A stretch of DNA of 64,000 bases, from the NCBI GenBank assembly GCA_036397035.1, contig DASWJS010000014.1:62001-126000 (forward strand). The letters are read 5' to 3'. Below the pieces are notes generated by a model. The model was not told where the DNA came from. It saw only the letters and a program-made list of their open reading frames with translations, and did not search any database. This DNA comes from DASWJS01 sp036397035 (GTDB lineage Bacteria > Actinomycetota > AC-67). The position numbers and the translations under genes are program-made. Positions within the stretch are counted from its first letter, which is position 1; the number at the start of each line of letters is the position of its first letter. This document shows, piece by piece, positions 53,656 to 61,945 of this stretch.

Positions 53656-54476
53656 CGGGCGCCCTTCTGCATCCGCGCGATGATTACGGCGTCGCCCCGC
53701 TGGGCTTCCAGCATCGTACGCGCGCTCCCCTGGTTGATCGCGATCGTCAGGAACCGGTACGAGTCCTCCAGCACGAGCGTTCGCCCCTGCGGCACCTCGC
53801 TGAACGTCTCGCCCCAGGGCACCGTGAGGGAGTGCCCGACGAGGCGCAGCTCGACCTCGTCGCCCAGCAGGACGCCGATCCCTTCGAGATCCTGGCGGGT
53901 CACGTTGAGCTGGAGGTTTCCGAAGCGATCGAACTGAATCACGCGCGCGTGGACGTGGTCGTCGTCGACGCGCGCCTGCGGCAACTCGACCTTGACCAGG
54001 TCCTCGGCGGCCATTCGGGGGCCGAACTCCTCCAGCGGGACGCCCCGGGCGATGTGCGCCGCCGCCGGGGCGAAGACGTCCCTGCCTTGGAACGTGCGGC
54101 TGGGCTGGCCCAGGAAGAACTCCTCGTTGGTGATCTGCCGCGCTTCGGTGACGCCGCCGAGCGCCTGCGACGCGGACCACAGCAACCCGTTGTCCGGACC
54201 GACCAGCGGCGAGCCCGATTCCGTCTGGATCACGACCGCCCGGCGCGAGGTGCCGACGCCGGGATCGACGATCGCAAGGTGCACCGCCTCGGGCATGAAG
54301 GGCACCGATTGCGCGAGCACGGTCGAGCCGGCGCGAACGTCTTGCGGCTGGATGCCGTGCGCGAGGTCGAGCACCTCGACGTCGGGCGCGATGCGCTTGA
54401 TCACGCCGCGACACACTCCAACGAACTCATCCTCCAGACCGTAGTCCGACAGGAACGTCACGAAGCGGAACGGCAC
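53652..54476 (-). CDS. SAM hydrolase / SAM hydroxide adenosyltransferase (DUF62 family)
   Basis: 274 residues. The family (relatives of fluorinase and chlorinase) hydrolyses S-adenosylmethionine to adenosine and methionine. The N-terminal motif FLSDYGLEDEFVGVCRGVIK (about 8-27), LAIVDPGVGTSRRAVV, VGPDNGLLW and FQGRDVFAPAAAHIA are characteristic, and the C-terminal beta domain contains DRFGNLQLNV. GTG 54474-54476 has AAGGGGG seven bases upstream. The physiological role is debated. It lies 39 bases after the bS22 gene in the same direction. Confidence 0.9.
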   Translation of the reverse strand: MPFRFVTFLSDYGLEDEFVGVCRGVIKRIAPDVEVLDLAHGIQPQDVRAGSTVLAQSVPFMPEAVHLAIVDPGVGTSRRAVVIQTESGSPLVGPDNGLLWSASQALGGVTEARQITNEEFFLGQPSRTFQGRDVFAPAAAHIARGVPLEEFGPRMAAEDLVKVELPQARVDDDHVHARVIQFDRFGNLQLNVTRQDLEGIGVLLGDEVELRLVGHSLTVPWGETFSEVPQGRTLVLEDSYRFLTIAINQGSARTMLEAQRGDAVIIARMQKGAR

Positions 54477-54515
54477 CGGGATACCCCCTTCGGCGCGCGC
54501 GCGAGCGGCGAGGTC

Positions 54516-54614
54516 CTAGCCCTTCTGCCGGCGCTGCCAGCGAGTCTTCTTGAGCAGCTTCTTGTGCTTGTGCTTGCGCATCTTCTTGCGCCGCTTCTTG
54601 ACGATCGATCCCAT
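54516..54614 (-). CDS. Ribosomal protein bS22 (AURKAIP1/COX24-like), 32 residues
   Basis: A tiny, extremely basic protein: MGSIVKKRRKKMRKHKHKKL continuing to LKKTRWQRRQKG. It matches the actinobacterial small-subunit protein bS22 (33 residues in mycobacteria), which sits near the decoding centre, in the pattern MGSxxKKRRKxM and KLLxxTRxQRR. ATG 54612-54614 has GGGAG six bases upstream and the stop is TAG at 54516-54518. Neighbours (BldC-like regulator upstream, epimerase downstream) are the same as around Rv0500B. Confidence 0.92.
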   Translation of the reverse strand: MGSIVKKRRKKMRKHKHKKLLKKTRWQRRQKG

Positions 54615-54658
54615 TCGTTCTCCCGTGTCGGTGCGACCCGCAGTCTACTTGCCGCGCG

Positions 54659-55540
54659 CTACCCGAAGAAAAATGCGTCCTGCAGGTCCACCGCCGAGAT
54701 GCGGAAGTCGGGCTCGACCCGGAGCGAGCCGAGGCGAAGGCCCCGCGCTCCTTCGTCCAGCCGGGAGATCATGTGCAGCCCGTCCCGGCGCCACTCCAGA
54801 ATGCCGACCCCGATGCAATGGCCGTCGCCGTCCTCCATGCCCACCAGGATGCGATCCAGGTTCGACGGCTCCATCCCCGGAGGAACGGCGGGCACGATGA
54901 CGCTCGGCTTCACCGACCAGTTGTAGACGGGACCCTCGAACGCCGCACGCAACGCCTCCTGGCGTTGCGTCGCGCGCTCGTCGGGGGTGGACGGCTTGAT
55001 CTTCGGGTCGACCGGCAGCGCGATCACCTCGGCCGAGACGGTCCGCCGAACCGCCCCGAGGATCGGGTCCAGCTCGCCGCCTCGCTGGAAGCCGACGACG
55101 GTGTCGGGCTGGAGGACCTCGACCTTGTGGAGCTTCAACGACTGGCCGCGCGTCCCGTCGATGAACCCGGTCGTGTCCACCACGATCAAGTGCACGCCGG
55201 CCGCGCGCGCCTCGGTCGCGAGCTTCATCGCCCCGATGACGAGCGGCAGCTCGTGGTTCTCGGCGGAGACGGCGCCGACGAAGTACAGGCGATCGGCGCG
55301 GCTGAGCGTCGCGGGTTCGAGATCCAGCTCTTGCTCGACGAACTTCAGCCCGACCGTGGCCGGCGGGCCGACCGTCGCCCGCGCCACGTCCAGATCCAGG
55401 TAGGCGACGCGGCGGCCGAGCCGCACGGCGACCTCGGCGCACATGCGACAGAACGTGGACTTGCCGGTGTCGAGCCCGCCCAGCGCCATCACCATGCCGC
55501 CTCGCTCGGCAACGCGAGCAACGGCGCTATAGAGATCCAT
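54659..55540 (-). CDS. Clp1/Grc3-type P-loop kinase-like protein
   Basis: 293 residues. Walker A GGLDTGKST (21-29) is followed by YLDLDVARATVGPPATVGL, which fits the Clp1_P pattern where Asp-x-Asp-x-Gly-Gln lies after the P-loop (Gln is replaced here). LIVVDTTGFIDGT is the Walker B-like region. Family members phosphorylate RNA or DNA 5'-hydroxyl ends; others are GTPase-like. The substrate is unknown in bacteria. The C-terminal 90 residues (IGVGILEWRRDGLHMISRL) form a separate small beta domain. ATG 55538-55540. It lies between the BldC-like regulator and bS22 in the same direction. Confidence 0.8.
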   Translation of the reverse strand: MDLYSAVARVAERGGMVMALGGLDTGKSTFCRMCAEVAVRLGRRVAYLDLDVARATVGPPATVGLKFVEQELDLEPATLSRADRLYFVGAVSAENHELPLVIGAMKLATEARAAGVHLIVVDTTGFIDGTRGQSLKLHKVEVLQPDTVVGFQRGGELDPILGAVRRTVSAEVIALPVDPKIKPSTPDERATQRQEALRAAFEGPVYNWSVKPSVIVPAVPPGMEPSNLDRILVGMEDGDGHCIGVGILEWRRDGLHMISRLDEGARGLRLGSLRVEPDFRISAVDLQDAFFFG

Positions 55541-55620
55541 CCTCCGGTCGCCTCCGTCGTGCGGAGGGTGCAGTGGGTGTGCGATCGGCCGCTACGGGCG
55601 GCCGCGCGAGCGGTGGCCGG

Positions 55621-55833
55621 CTAGTCGGTGACCTCGGCAACGTGGACGTAACTGGCGTCCAGGTACTCCTCGAGATCGGTTTCCTTGACACGGTAGGTTT
55701 TGCCGATCTGGACGGCGGGAAGCTTGCCCGACCGGATCAGGCGATAGACGGTCATCTTTGAAACTCGCATACGCTCAGCAGTCTCGGGAACCGTAAGGAA
55801 GCCCGGGCCGCTGGGCGAGATCTCACTCGCCAC
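55621..55833 (-). CDS. BldC-like small DNA-binding protein
   Basis: 70 residues, a MerR/excisionase-type winged helix on its own: FLTVPETAERMRVSKMTVYR followed by LIRSGKLPAVQIGKTYRVKE, ending DLEEYLDASY. BldC proteins bind direct repeats cooperatively and control development in Streptomyces. GTG 55831-55833 is chosen because AAGGAG lies five bases upstream; the open frame extending to 55869 has no such site. A TATCAT box on the minus strand at 55860-55865 may be its promoter. Its neighbours match mycobacterial Rv0500A-Rv0500B. Confidence 0.9.
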   Translation of the reverse strand: MASEISPSGPGFLTVPETAERMRVSKMTVYRLIRSGKLPAVQIGKTYRVKETDLEEYLDASYVHVAEVTD

Positions 55834-55920
55834 TGAACTCCTTCCGACTGATGCCCCAGATGATAACACGTTTCACTTGCGCACTTCCTGCCCCATCGGG
55901 ATCAAACGGGCAATGGGGTA

Positions 55921-56688
55921 TCAGGCGAACCGGCCGGTGAGGAACCGCGCGATCGGCTCGTACACGCCGGGGCGCAAGTTGTCGTCGAGCGGGACGACCG
56001 CCTCGGTCAAGCCGGCCGCGTAGGCGACCGCGATGGCAGGGTCGTTCACGTCGGTGAAGGAGATCGTCGGCAGGCCCCGCACGACCGCCTCGCCCGCGTA
56101 GCCGTGATCGGCCAGCACGAGGCCGGGCGGCTCGATCGCGTCGAGCACGGCCGCCATCGGCCAGGACTCGTGCGTGTGCAGCATGTCGGCAAGCGTGCAC
56201 AAGACGCCGACGCCGTCGGCGTATCGAATCAGCCGCGGCCGCTTGCGCCGTCGCGGCGGCGCAAGCCGAACGTCCTCCAGGGGCGTCTCGATTCGCACGC
56301 CCGCTCCCGCGAGCGCTCGCGCGAGGGCTTGGTACATGGCCATCAAGCCGGTCGGGTGCCCGGTCATCACGAGCATGCGGACGCGGTCGCGCGCCGCCCG
56401 CTCGAGCAGCTCGCCGGCTGCCTCGAGGCCGCGCAGCGTGCGGTCCGGGTCGATCGTGCCGGGACCGTCGCGGTGGTCCAGCGAGGCCGAGCAGCCGCAC
56501 AGCTCCGCGACGGCGGCCATGACGCCGGTCGCGTCGAGACCGCGCGCGCCGACCCCGAGGTGCTTGTCCGGGTCGCCTGCGGCGAGCGCTTCGGCATTGC
56601 CGACGACGCTCGACCGGGGCGTGGCGGTGTCGCCCGCCAGGCCGGTTGCGAGCAGGTGGTCGCGCAGATCGGAGACGGTGACGCTCAT
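55921..56688 (-). CDS. Actinobacterial phosphatase-like protein of unknown substrate
   Basis: 255 residues. It has the pattern of a protein annotated as phosphatase in many actinobacteria: TPRSSVVGNAEALAAGDPDK near the start, MLVMTGHPTGLMAMYQALAR, IRYADGVGVLCTL, MLHTHESWPM, LVLADHGYAGEAVV and FTDVNDPAIAVAYAAGL. The His and Asp clusters could bind metal. No biochemical role is known to me. ATG 56686-56688 (MSVTVSDLRDHLL). It lies upstream of the BldC-like gene in the same direction and is divergent from the S9 peptidase. Confidence 0.7.
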   Translation of the reverse strand: MSVTVSDLRDHLLATGLAGDTATPRSSVVGNAEALAAGDPDKHLGVGARGLDATGVMAAVAELCGCSASLDHRDGPGTIDPDRTLRGLEAAGELLERAARDRVRMLVMTGHPTGLMAMYQALARALAGAGVRIETPLEDVRLAPPRRRKRPRLIRYADGVGVLCTLADMLHTHESWPMAAVLDAIEPPGLVLADHGYAGEAVVRGLPTISFTDVNDPAIAVAYAAGLTEAVVPLDDNLRPGVYEPIARFLTGRFA

Positions 56689-56802
56689 CGCGCCCGAGTC
56701 TACGGGTCGAAGATGGTCGACCGAGCAGGACGAATCGGACATCGGTACGCTACGGGCCCGCCCGCGCGCCCACGAGGCGCGCTCGACACCAGGAGGCGCA
56801 CG

Positions 56803-58656
56803 ATGCCCGAGCCCGGCGTACCGCTCATTCCGCTTCGACACTTCTTCGACAATCCCGAACGCGCGGGCGTGCAGATATCGCCGGACGGCTCGCGCCTTTC
56901 CTACCTCGCGCCTGAAGAAGGCCGGCTGAACGTCTGGGTGCGCTCGATCGAAGAGGACGACGCGGTGTGCGTCACCCACGACCACACGCGCGGCATTCCC
57001 GGTTACCTGTGGTCGCGCGACGGCAAGCGGATCCTCTACGTGCAAGACCAGGGGGGCAACGAGAACTACCACCTCTACGCGGCCGACGTCGCGAACCCCG
57101 AGGCCGACGCCGTCGACCTCACCCCCTTCGAGAACGTGCGCGTGGGGCTGGTCGACAACCCGCGCGCCACGCCGACCAAGCTGCTGATCGCGATGAACCG
57201 GCGCAATCCCCAGGCGTTCGACGTGCACCGCATCGACATCGAGTCCGGCGACCTGGAGCCCGTGGCCGAGAACCCGGGCGACATCGTGGGCTGGCAGACC
57301 GACGCCGCCGGTCGCGTGCGCGGCGCGCTCGCGCAGACGCCGGCCGGCGGGTGGCAGCTTCGCGTGCGCGACGACGAGGATTCCCCCTGGCGCGTGCTCG
57401 CGGACTTCTCCAACGAGGATGACTGCGCGCCCTACGGGTTCACGCCGGACGGAACCGGGCTGTGGATCGGGACGGCGAAGGACGCCGAGTTCCACCGGCT
57501 GCTGCGCATCGACGCGGCCACGGGCGAGACCTCGCTCGTCGACGAGCACCCCGCGGCCGACCTCGTCGCGGCGGTCATCAGCGACAAGACCAAGGACCTG
57601 GTCGGCACCGCCTACGTCCAGGACGAGGTGATCTTCCACGGGCTCGAGCAGTCGTGGCAGCAGACGTGGGACCGGCTCAAGTCCGTCCACGCGGGCGACC
57701 CCAGCATCACCGGCATGGACGAGGACGAGCGCAACGTGATCGTGACCTACGACGACGACCGCGACCCCGGCGCCACGTACGCCTTCGATCGCGCCACCGG
57801 GAAGGCGACGTTCCTGTGGCGCTCGCGCCCGTGGCTCGACCCGGAGCACCTCGCGCCGATGCAGCCCGTGTCCTTCCCGGCGCGCGGCGGGCTGACCTTG
57901 CACGCATACCTCACGACGCCGGTCGGCGTCGAGCCCGCCAACCTGCCGATGGTGCTGCTCGTCCACGGCGGACCGTGGTCGCGCGACGCGTGGGGCTACG
58001 ACCCGGAGGCGCAGTTCCTGGCCAACCGCGGCTACGCCGTCCTGCAGGTCAACTACCGGGGCTCCACGGGCTACGGCAAGTCCTTCAAGGAAGCGGCCGT
58101 CCACGAGTGGGCCGGCGCGATGCACCACGACCTGATCGACGCGGTCGGCTGGGCCGTCGAACGCGGTACCGCCGACCCGGCGAAGGTCGCGATCTACGGC
58201 GGCTCCTACGGCGGGTACGCGACCCTGGTCGGACTGACGTTCACGCCCGAGACGTTTGCGTGCGGCATCACCTACTGCGGTCCGTCGAGCCTGCTCACGC
58301 TGGTGTCGTCCTTCCCCGAGTACTGGAAGCCGATCCTGGCGGGCACGTTCTTCAAGCACGTCGGCAACCCGGAGAACGAGGCGGAAGCCCAGGACATGCG
58401 AGCGCGCTCGCCGCTGTTCAAGATCGATGCGATCAAAGCGCCGCTGATGGTCGCGCAAGGCGCCAACGACGTCCGGGTGACCAAGCAGGAATCCGACCAG
58501 GTCGTCGAGGCGCTGCGCGCCAAGGGGATCGACGTCGAGTACATCTGCAAGGACGACGAGGGCCACGGCTTCGCCAACCCGGAGAACAAGATGGAGTTCT
58601 ACGGCGCGATGGAGCGCTTCCTGGCCAGGCACCTCGGCGGGCGGACCGAAAGCTAG
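56803..58656 (+). CDS. S9-family serine peptidase (prolyl oligopeptidase-like)
   Basis: 617 residues. The N-terminal half is a beta-propeller (for example SPDGSRLSYLAPEEGRLNVW), and the C-terminal half an alpha/beta-hydrolase. The catalytic triad is visible as Ser468 in YGGSYGGYATL, Asp556 in QGANDVRV and His588 in DEGHGF. LLVHGGPWSRDAWG holds the oxyanion residues. It probably cleaves short peptides in the cytoplasm; no signal peptide is seen. ATG 56803 is preceded by AGGAGG, an ideal ribosome binding site. 30 bases separate it from the site-2 protease gene. Confidence 0.93.
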   Translation: MPEPGVPLIPLRHFFDNPERAGVQISPDGSRLSYLAPEEGRLNVWVRSIEEDDAVCVTHDHTRGIPGYLWSRDGKRILYVQDQGGNENYHLYAADVANPEADAVDLTPFENVRVGLVDNPRATPTKLLIAMNRRNPQAFDVHRIDIESGDLEPVAENPGDIVGWQTDAAGRVRGALAQTPAGGWQLRVRDDEDSPWRVLADFSNEDDCAPYGFTPDGTGLWIGTAKDAEFHRLLRIDAATGETSLVDEHPAADLVAAVISDKTKDLVGTAYVQDEVIFHGLEQSWQQTWDRLKSVHAGDPSITGMDEDERNVIVTYDDDRDPGATYAFDRATGKATFLWRSRPWLDPEHLAPMQPVSFPARGGLTLHAYLTTPVGVEPANLPMVLLVHGGPWSRDAWGYDPEAQFLANRGYAVLQVNYRGSTGYGKSFKEAAVHEWAGAMHHDLIDAVGWAVERGTADPAKVAIYGGSYGGYATLVGLTFTPETFACGITYCGPSSLLTLVSSFPEYWKPILAGTFFKHVGNPENEAEAQDMRARSPLFKIDAIKAPLMVAQGANDVRVTKQESDQVVEALRAKGIDVEYICKDDEGHGFANPENKMEFYGAMERFLARHLGGRTES

Positions 58657-58686
58657 CCACATCGCCTGCGTCTACGCTGAGGAGCC

Positions 58687-60000
58687 GTGAACAGGATCAG
58701 GTTCCGGCTCTTCGGCGTGCCGGTCGTCGTCGAGCCGTTCTTCTTCCTCTTGATCGGGCTGATCGGCCTCCAGGACGATCTCGGGGCGCTGCTGGCGTGG
58801 ATTGGGATCGCGAGCGCGTCGGTGCTCCTGCACGAAGGCGGGCACGCGATCGCCTATCGCGCCTTCGGCTTCGCGCCCTCGATCCGCCTGCACGGATTCG
58901 GCGGGCTCACCTCAGCCTCGGTGGGCGAGGACTTCCAGCAGCGGTTCGTGCGCCGGATGGTCGTCGCCGCTGCGGGACCGGCGATCGGGCTCGTGATCGG
59001 GATTCCCGCGTTCGTCGCGTGGCGAAACGGGTCCGCCGCGCTGCCCGAGCACATCCTGGTGGACCTCTGGTGGGCGAACCTCGGGTGGGGCGTGCTGAAC
59101 CTGCTCCCGATCCAGCCGCTCGACGGCGGCAAGATCTTCGGCGCGTTCGCGGACTCGATCTTCCGGCGCCACGGCCCGGCGGTGACCGCGGTGGTCTCGC
59201 TCGTGGCCGGAGGCGCGATCGCGCTCTGGGCGTTCGCGATCGGCGAGCTTTTCATCGGGCTGCTGGCCGCGTTCCTCGGCTTGCAGAGCCTTCGTCCGCT
59301 GACCGCGGGTCGCGAGCAGGACGCCGCCGCGCGGCTCGCCGAGGGCTATCGCGCGCTCAACGCCTCGGACCTGGCCACCGCGCGCGCGGTCGCCGAAGAG
59401 GTCCAGGCGATGCCCCGATCCGGGCGCGCGAAGATCGGAGCGCGCGAGCTGCTCGCCTGGACCGAGCTGCTGCAGGGCCGGCCCGAGCAGGCGGCGACCC
59501 TCGCGGGCAAGCCCCTGCCGGGCTTCCAGCCGAACCCGTACCTGCTCGCGTGCATCGACGTCGCGAGCGGCCGGACCGTGGCCGGGATCGAGCGGCTGGC
59601 TGGGACGTCGTGGCAGCACCTGCCGACGGCACAGATCGTGACGGTGCTCGCGAACGGGCGCGCGACCGGCGAGGCCCTGGAACGGATGGCCCAGATCGGC
59701 GATCCCGCTCGCCGGTCGCGCGCCCTGATGACCTTGCCGCTGCTCGCGACGCTCACCAATCGTCACGAACTCGCGGCGAGCTTGGGGGCTGCCGCCTTCG
59801 CGCACTTGCCCGACCCGTTCCTCGCCTACAACACCGCGTGCGCGCTCTCGCGCGGGGGGCGCACGACCGAGGCGTTGGAGTGGCTCGTGCGGGCGATCGA
59901 CGCCGGCTTCGACCAGCTCGCGATGCTCGACGAAGACGAGGACCTCGCGAACGCGCGCGACGACCCGGGGTTCGCGCGCGTGCGTGCGCGACTCGTTTAG
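58687..60000 (+). CDS. Site-2 protease family (M50) membrane peptidase with TPR-like tail
   Basis: 437 residues. The zinc motif HEGGH (49-53) is in a membrane helix, and the second motif NLLPIQPLDGGK (about 137-148) gives the third zinc ligand. About five helices fill residues 1-205. The remaining 230 residues are helical and soluble, with repeated Ala-rich pairs like TPR units (ALNASDLATARAVAEEVQAM). S2P proteases cut proteins within the membrane, often anti-sigma factors; the client here is unknown. GTG 58687 has GAGGAG upstream. Likely co-transcribed with the S9 peptidase. Confidence 0.87.
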   Translation: MNRIRFRLFGVPVVVEPFFFLLIGLIGLQDDLGALLAWIGIASASVLLHEGGHAIAYRAFGFAPSIRLHGFGGLTSASVGEDFQQRFVRRMVVAAAGPAIGLVIGIPAFVAWRNGSAALPEHILVDLWWANLGWGVLNLLPIQPLDGGKIFGAFADSIFRRHGPAVTAVVSLVAGGAIALWAFAIGELFIGLLAAFLGLQSLRPLTAGREQDAAARLAEGYRALNASDLATARAVAEEVQAMPRSGRAKIGARELLAWTELLQGRPEQAATLAGKPLPGFQPNPYLLACIDVASGRTVAGIERLAGTSWQHLPTAQIVTVLANGRATGEALERMAQIGDPARRSRALMTLPLLATLTNRHELAASLGAAAFAHLPDPFLAYNTACALSRGGRTTEALEWLVRAIDAGFDQLAMLDEDEDLANARDDPGFARVRARLV

Positions 60001-61185
60001 CTACCCGACGCTGATGCCGTGGTACGGGAAGATGCGTTCGCGCGTCTCGATCGCCGCGCGCGCGGCGCGCTCGCGGACGTCGGCGTCGTGCTCGCCCAGC
60101 TCGACCTCGGGGTCGCGGAACCGCGCAGCCAGGTGCGTGGCGCCGTGCTCGCGCGCGACCTCGAGCCACTCGGGCGGCGTCTGGTCGGGAAGCTCGGCCT
60201 CGGCTTGCTCGGCGAAGTAGAGGGTCCATGCGCGCGGGACGACGTCGGCGATCTGGTAGCCGCCCCCGCCCGTCGCGACCCAGCGCCCGCTCGCGTAGTC
60301 GTGCGCAAGCTCGTGGAACGACTGCGCGAGCCACCGATACGTGCGCGTCGTCAGCGCGAAGTGCGCGAGCGGGTCGGTCGCGTGCGTGTCGCAGCCGAGC
60401 TGCGTGAAGAGCACGTCGGGTTTGAACGACTCGACGAGCGGCGGGACGATGGCGTCGAAGGCGGCGCGGTAGGCGGCGTCGGTCGTGTACGGCGGGAGGG
60501 CGACGTTGACGCTCGTCCCTTCGGCGTCGCCGCGCCCGACCTCGTCGGCGAAGCCGGTCCCCGGGAACAGGAACGCGCCCGACTCGTGCAGCGAGATCGT
60601 CATCACGCGCGGGTCGTCGTAGAACGCCGCTTGCACGCCGTCACCGTGGTGCACGTCCACGTCGACGTAGGCCACGCGTCCGGCCCCGTTGCCGAGCAGC
60701 CAGGCGATCGCGACCGCGGGGTCGTTGTAGATGCAAAAGCCCGAGGCGCGGTCGGCCATCGCGTGATGGAGCCCGCCCGCCGGGTACCACGAGTGCTCGG
60801 CCCGCCCGCGCCACACTTCCTCGGCCGCGACCAGCCCGCCCCCGCACACCAGGACGCTCGATTCGTGCATGCCGGTGAACGCCGGACAGTCCGTGTTGCC
60901 CGCCGGCGTCGTCCCGATCCCCCATCCGTAGTCGTCGAACGCGCCGTGCACGTCGTGCGAGATGCGCTCGACCGCGTCGAGGTACTCGGGCCGGTGGAAG
61001 GCCTCCAGCTCCGCGCGCGTCGCCTCCCGCGGCGGCAACAGCGTCACGTTCGGCCGGTCGAAGAGCCCGCACGCCCGCGCAAGCTCGACCGTCAGCTTCA
61101 CCCGGATCGGCTTGAGCGGGTGTTGCGGCCCGAAGTCGTAGGCGACGTAGTCGTCGGTCCAGACCGCGACGACGGCGCTGCTCAT
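60001..61185 (-). CDS. Histone deacetylase family protein (AcuC-like)
   Basis: 394 residues. The zinc-dependent deacetylase fold shows PAGGLHHAMADRASGFCIYN, then DPAVAIAWLL, VDVDVHHGDGVQAAFYDD and LGCDTHATDPLAHF, with the Asp/His/Asp zinc ligands in the expected positions. AcuC proteins remove acetyl groups, for instance from acetyl-CoA synthetase; the substrate here is inferred only. ATG 61183-61185 overlaps the stop of the PIN toxin gene (ATGA) and has GGAG eight bases upstream. Its stop is adjacent to the convergent S2P gene. Confidence 0.9.
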   Translation of the reverse strand: MSSAVVAVWTDDYVAYDFGPQHPLKPIRVKLTVELARACGLFDRPNVTLLPPREATRAELEAFHRPEYLDAVERISHDVHGAFDDYGWGIGTTPAGNTDCPAFTGMHESSVLVCGGGLVAAEEVWRGRAEHSWYPAGGLHHAMADRASGFCIYNDPAVAIAWLLGNGAGRVAYVDVDVHHGDGVQAAFYDDPRVMTISLHESGAFLFPGTGFADEVGRGDAEGTSVNVALPPYTTDAAYRAAFDAIVPPLVESFKPDVLFTQLGCDTHATDPLAHFALTTRTYRWLAQSFHELAHDYASGRWVATGGGGYQIADVVPRAWTLYFAEQAEAELPDQTPPEWLEVAREHGATHLAARFRDPEVELGEHDADVRERAARAAIETRERIFPYHGISVG

Positions 61186-61655
61186 GACGGGATCTCCACG
61201 AAGTCGTCCAGGTGCATGTACGCGATCACGTCTCCGACCCGGCGGAATGCCGCATCGTTCCCCACCAGCGCGGAGCACTCCGCGTCGAGCGCAGAAGCGA
61301 CGACGACGGCGTCGGGAAGGGTGAGCCCGCGCTCCGCCCGAAGCTCCGACGCTTTCCACGCGACCGAGCGAGTGAGGTCGACCAACCGCGGTCCTCCCGT
61401 GGAGCCGAACAACTCTCGGATGACCCCCGCCGCCTCGCGCTTCCCGTGACGGAGAGGACCAACCAGCATCTCGGCTTCGGTCACCACTGATGTGAAGAGG
61501 TGGACGCGCTTGGCCGCCCCATCGCGCAACAGTGCCCGCACAGGCTCCCATCGTCCGGCAATGCCCTCGATGAAGTAGATGAGCGGTGCGGTGTCGAGCG
61601 CCACTCGCTCGTGATCGCGCAGCGCCGCGCTCAAACCGCCGGACTGCGATTCCAT
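61182..61655 (-). CDS. PIN-domain ribonuclease toxin (VapC-like)
   Basis: 157 residues. PIN-domain acidic residues are in VALDTAPLIYFIEG (D21), VVTEAEMLVGPL (Glu near 61), LTLPDAVVVASAL (Asp near 115) and VGNDAAFRR. VapC toxins cut RNA in a metal-dependent way. The start ATG at 61653-61655 lies within the end of the AbrB-like antitoxin gene, a 25-base overlap that couples their translation. The first 16 residues are not part of the PIN fold. Confidence 0.88.
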   Translation of the reverse strand: MESQSGGLSAALRDHERVALDTAPLIYFIEGIAGRWEPVRALLRDGAAKRVHLFTSVVTEAEMLVGPLRHGKREAAGVIRELFGSTGGPRLVDLTRSVAWKASELRAERGLTLPDAVVVASALDAECSALVGNDAAFRRVGDVIAYMHLDDFVEIPS

Positions 61656-61870
61656 CCTTCTCGCTGCTCGCGCACGTAGTCGTCCGGATCCCCGTAGACG
61701 CCCTTGAGGCTGCCTTGCAGCCGGTCGAGCCAGTCGTCCAGCCGCTCCAGAACGAGCCGACCGTCCTCCACGGAGACCGTCAGGACCGCCCCCGGCTCGA
61801 TCCCAAGTTCCCGGCGCGCCCAGACGGGCAGCGTGATCTGCCCCTTGGAGGAAACCGTCGCCTTCGACAT
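61631..61870 (-). CDS. AbrB/MazE-fold antitoxin of the PIN toxin
   Basis: 79 residues. The swapped-hairpin DNA-binding domain is at the N-terminus: MSKATVSSKGQITLPVWARR, then ELGIEPGAVLTVSVEDGRLV. The C-terminal 30 residues would wrap the toxin. ATG 61868-61870 has no Shine-Dalgarno; the promoter upstream places the transcript start at or next to the ATG, so the mRNA is probably leaderless. Autorepression is usual for such antitoxins. Confidence 0.88.
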   Translation of the reverse strand: MSKATVSSKGQITLPVWARRELGIEPGAVLTVSVEDGRLVLERLDDWLDRLQGSLKGVYGDPDDYVREQREGWNRSPAV

Positions 61871-61876
61871 TTTCCC

Positions 61877-61905
61877 AGCTTACGGCCCAGGCCAGGCGCG
61901 GTCAA
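61877..61905 (-). promoter_or_regulatory. Promoter of the AbrB/PIN pair, probably leaderless
   Basis: On the minus strand TTGACC (61900-61905) and TAAGCT (61877-61882) are exactly 17 bases apart. Only six bases lie between the -10 box and the antitoxin ATG, so transcription should begin at or beside the start codon. A GAAGTAA direct repeat lies just upstream (about 61922-61945). Confidence 0.65.
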
Positions 61906-61945
61906 GGATCAAGTCTTGAACTTTACTTCACTACCTTACTTCGCT

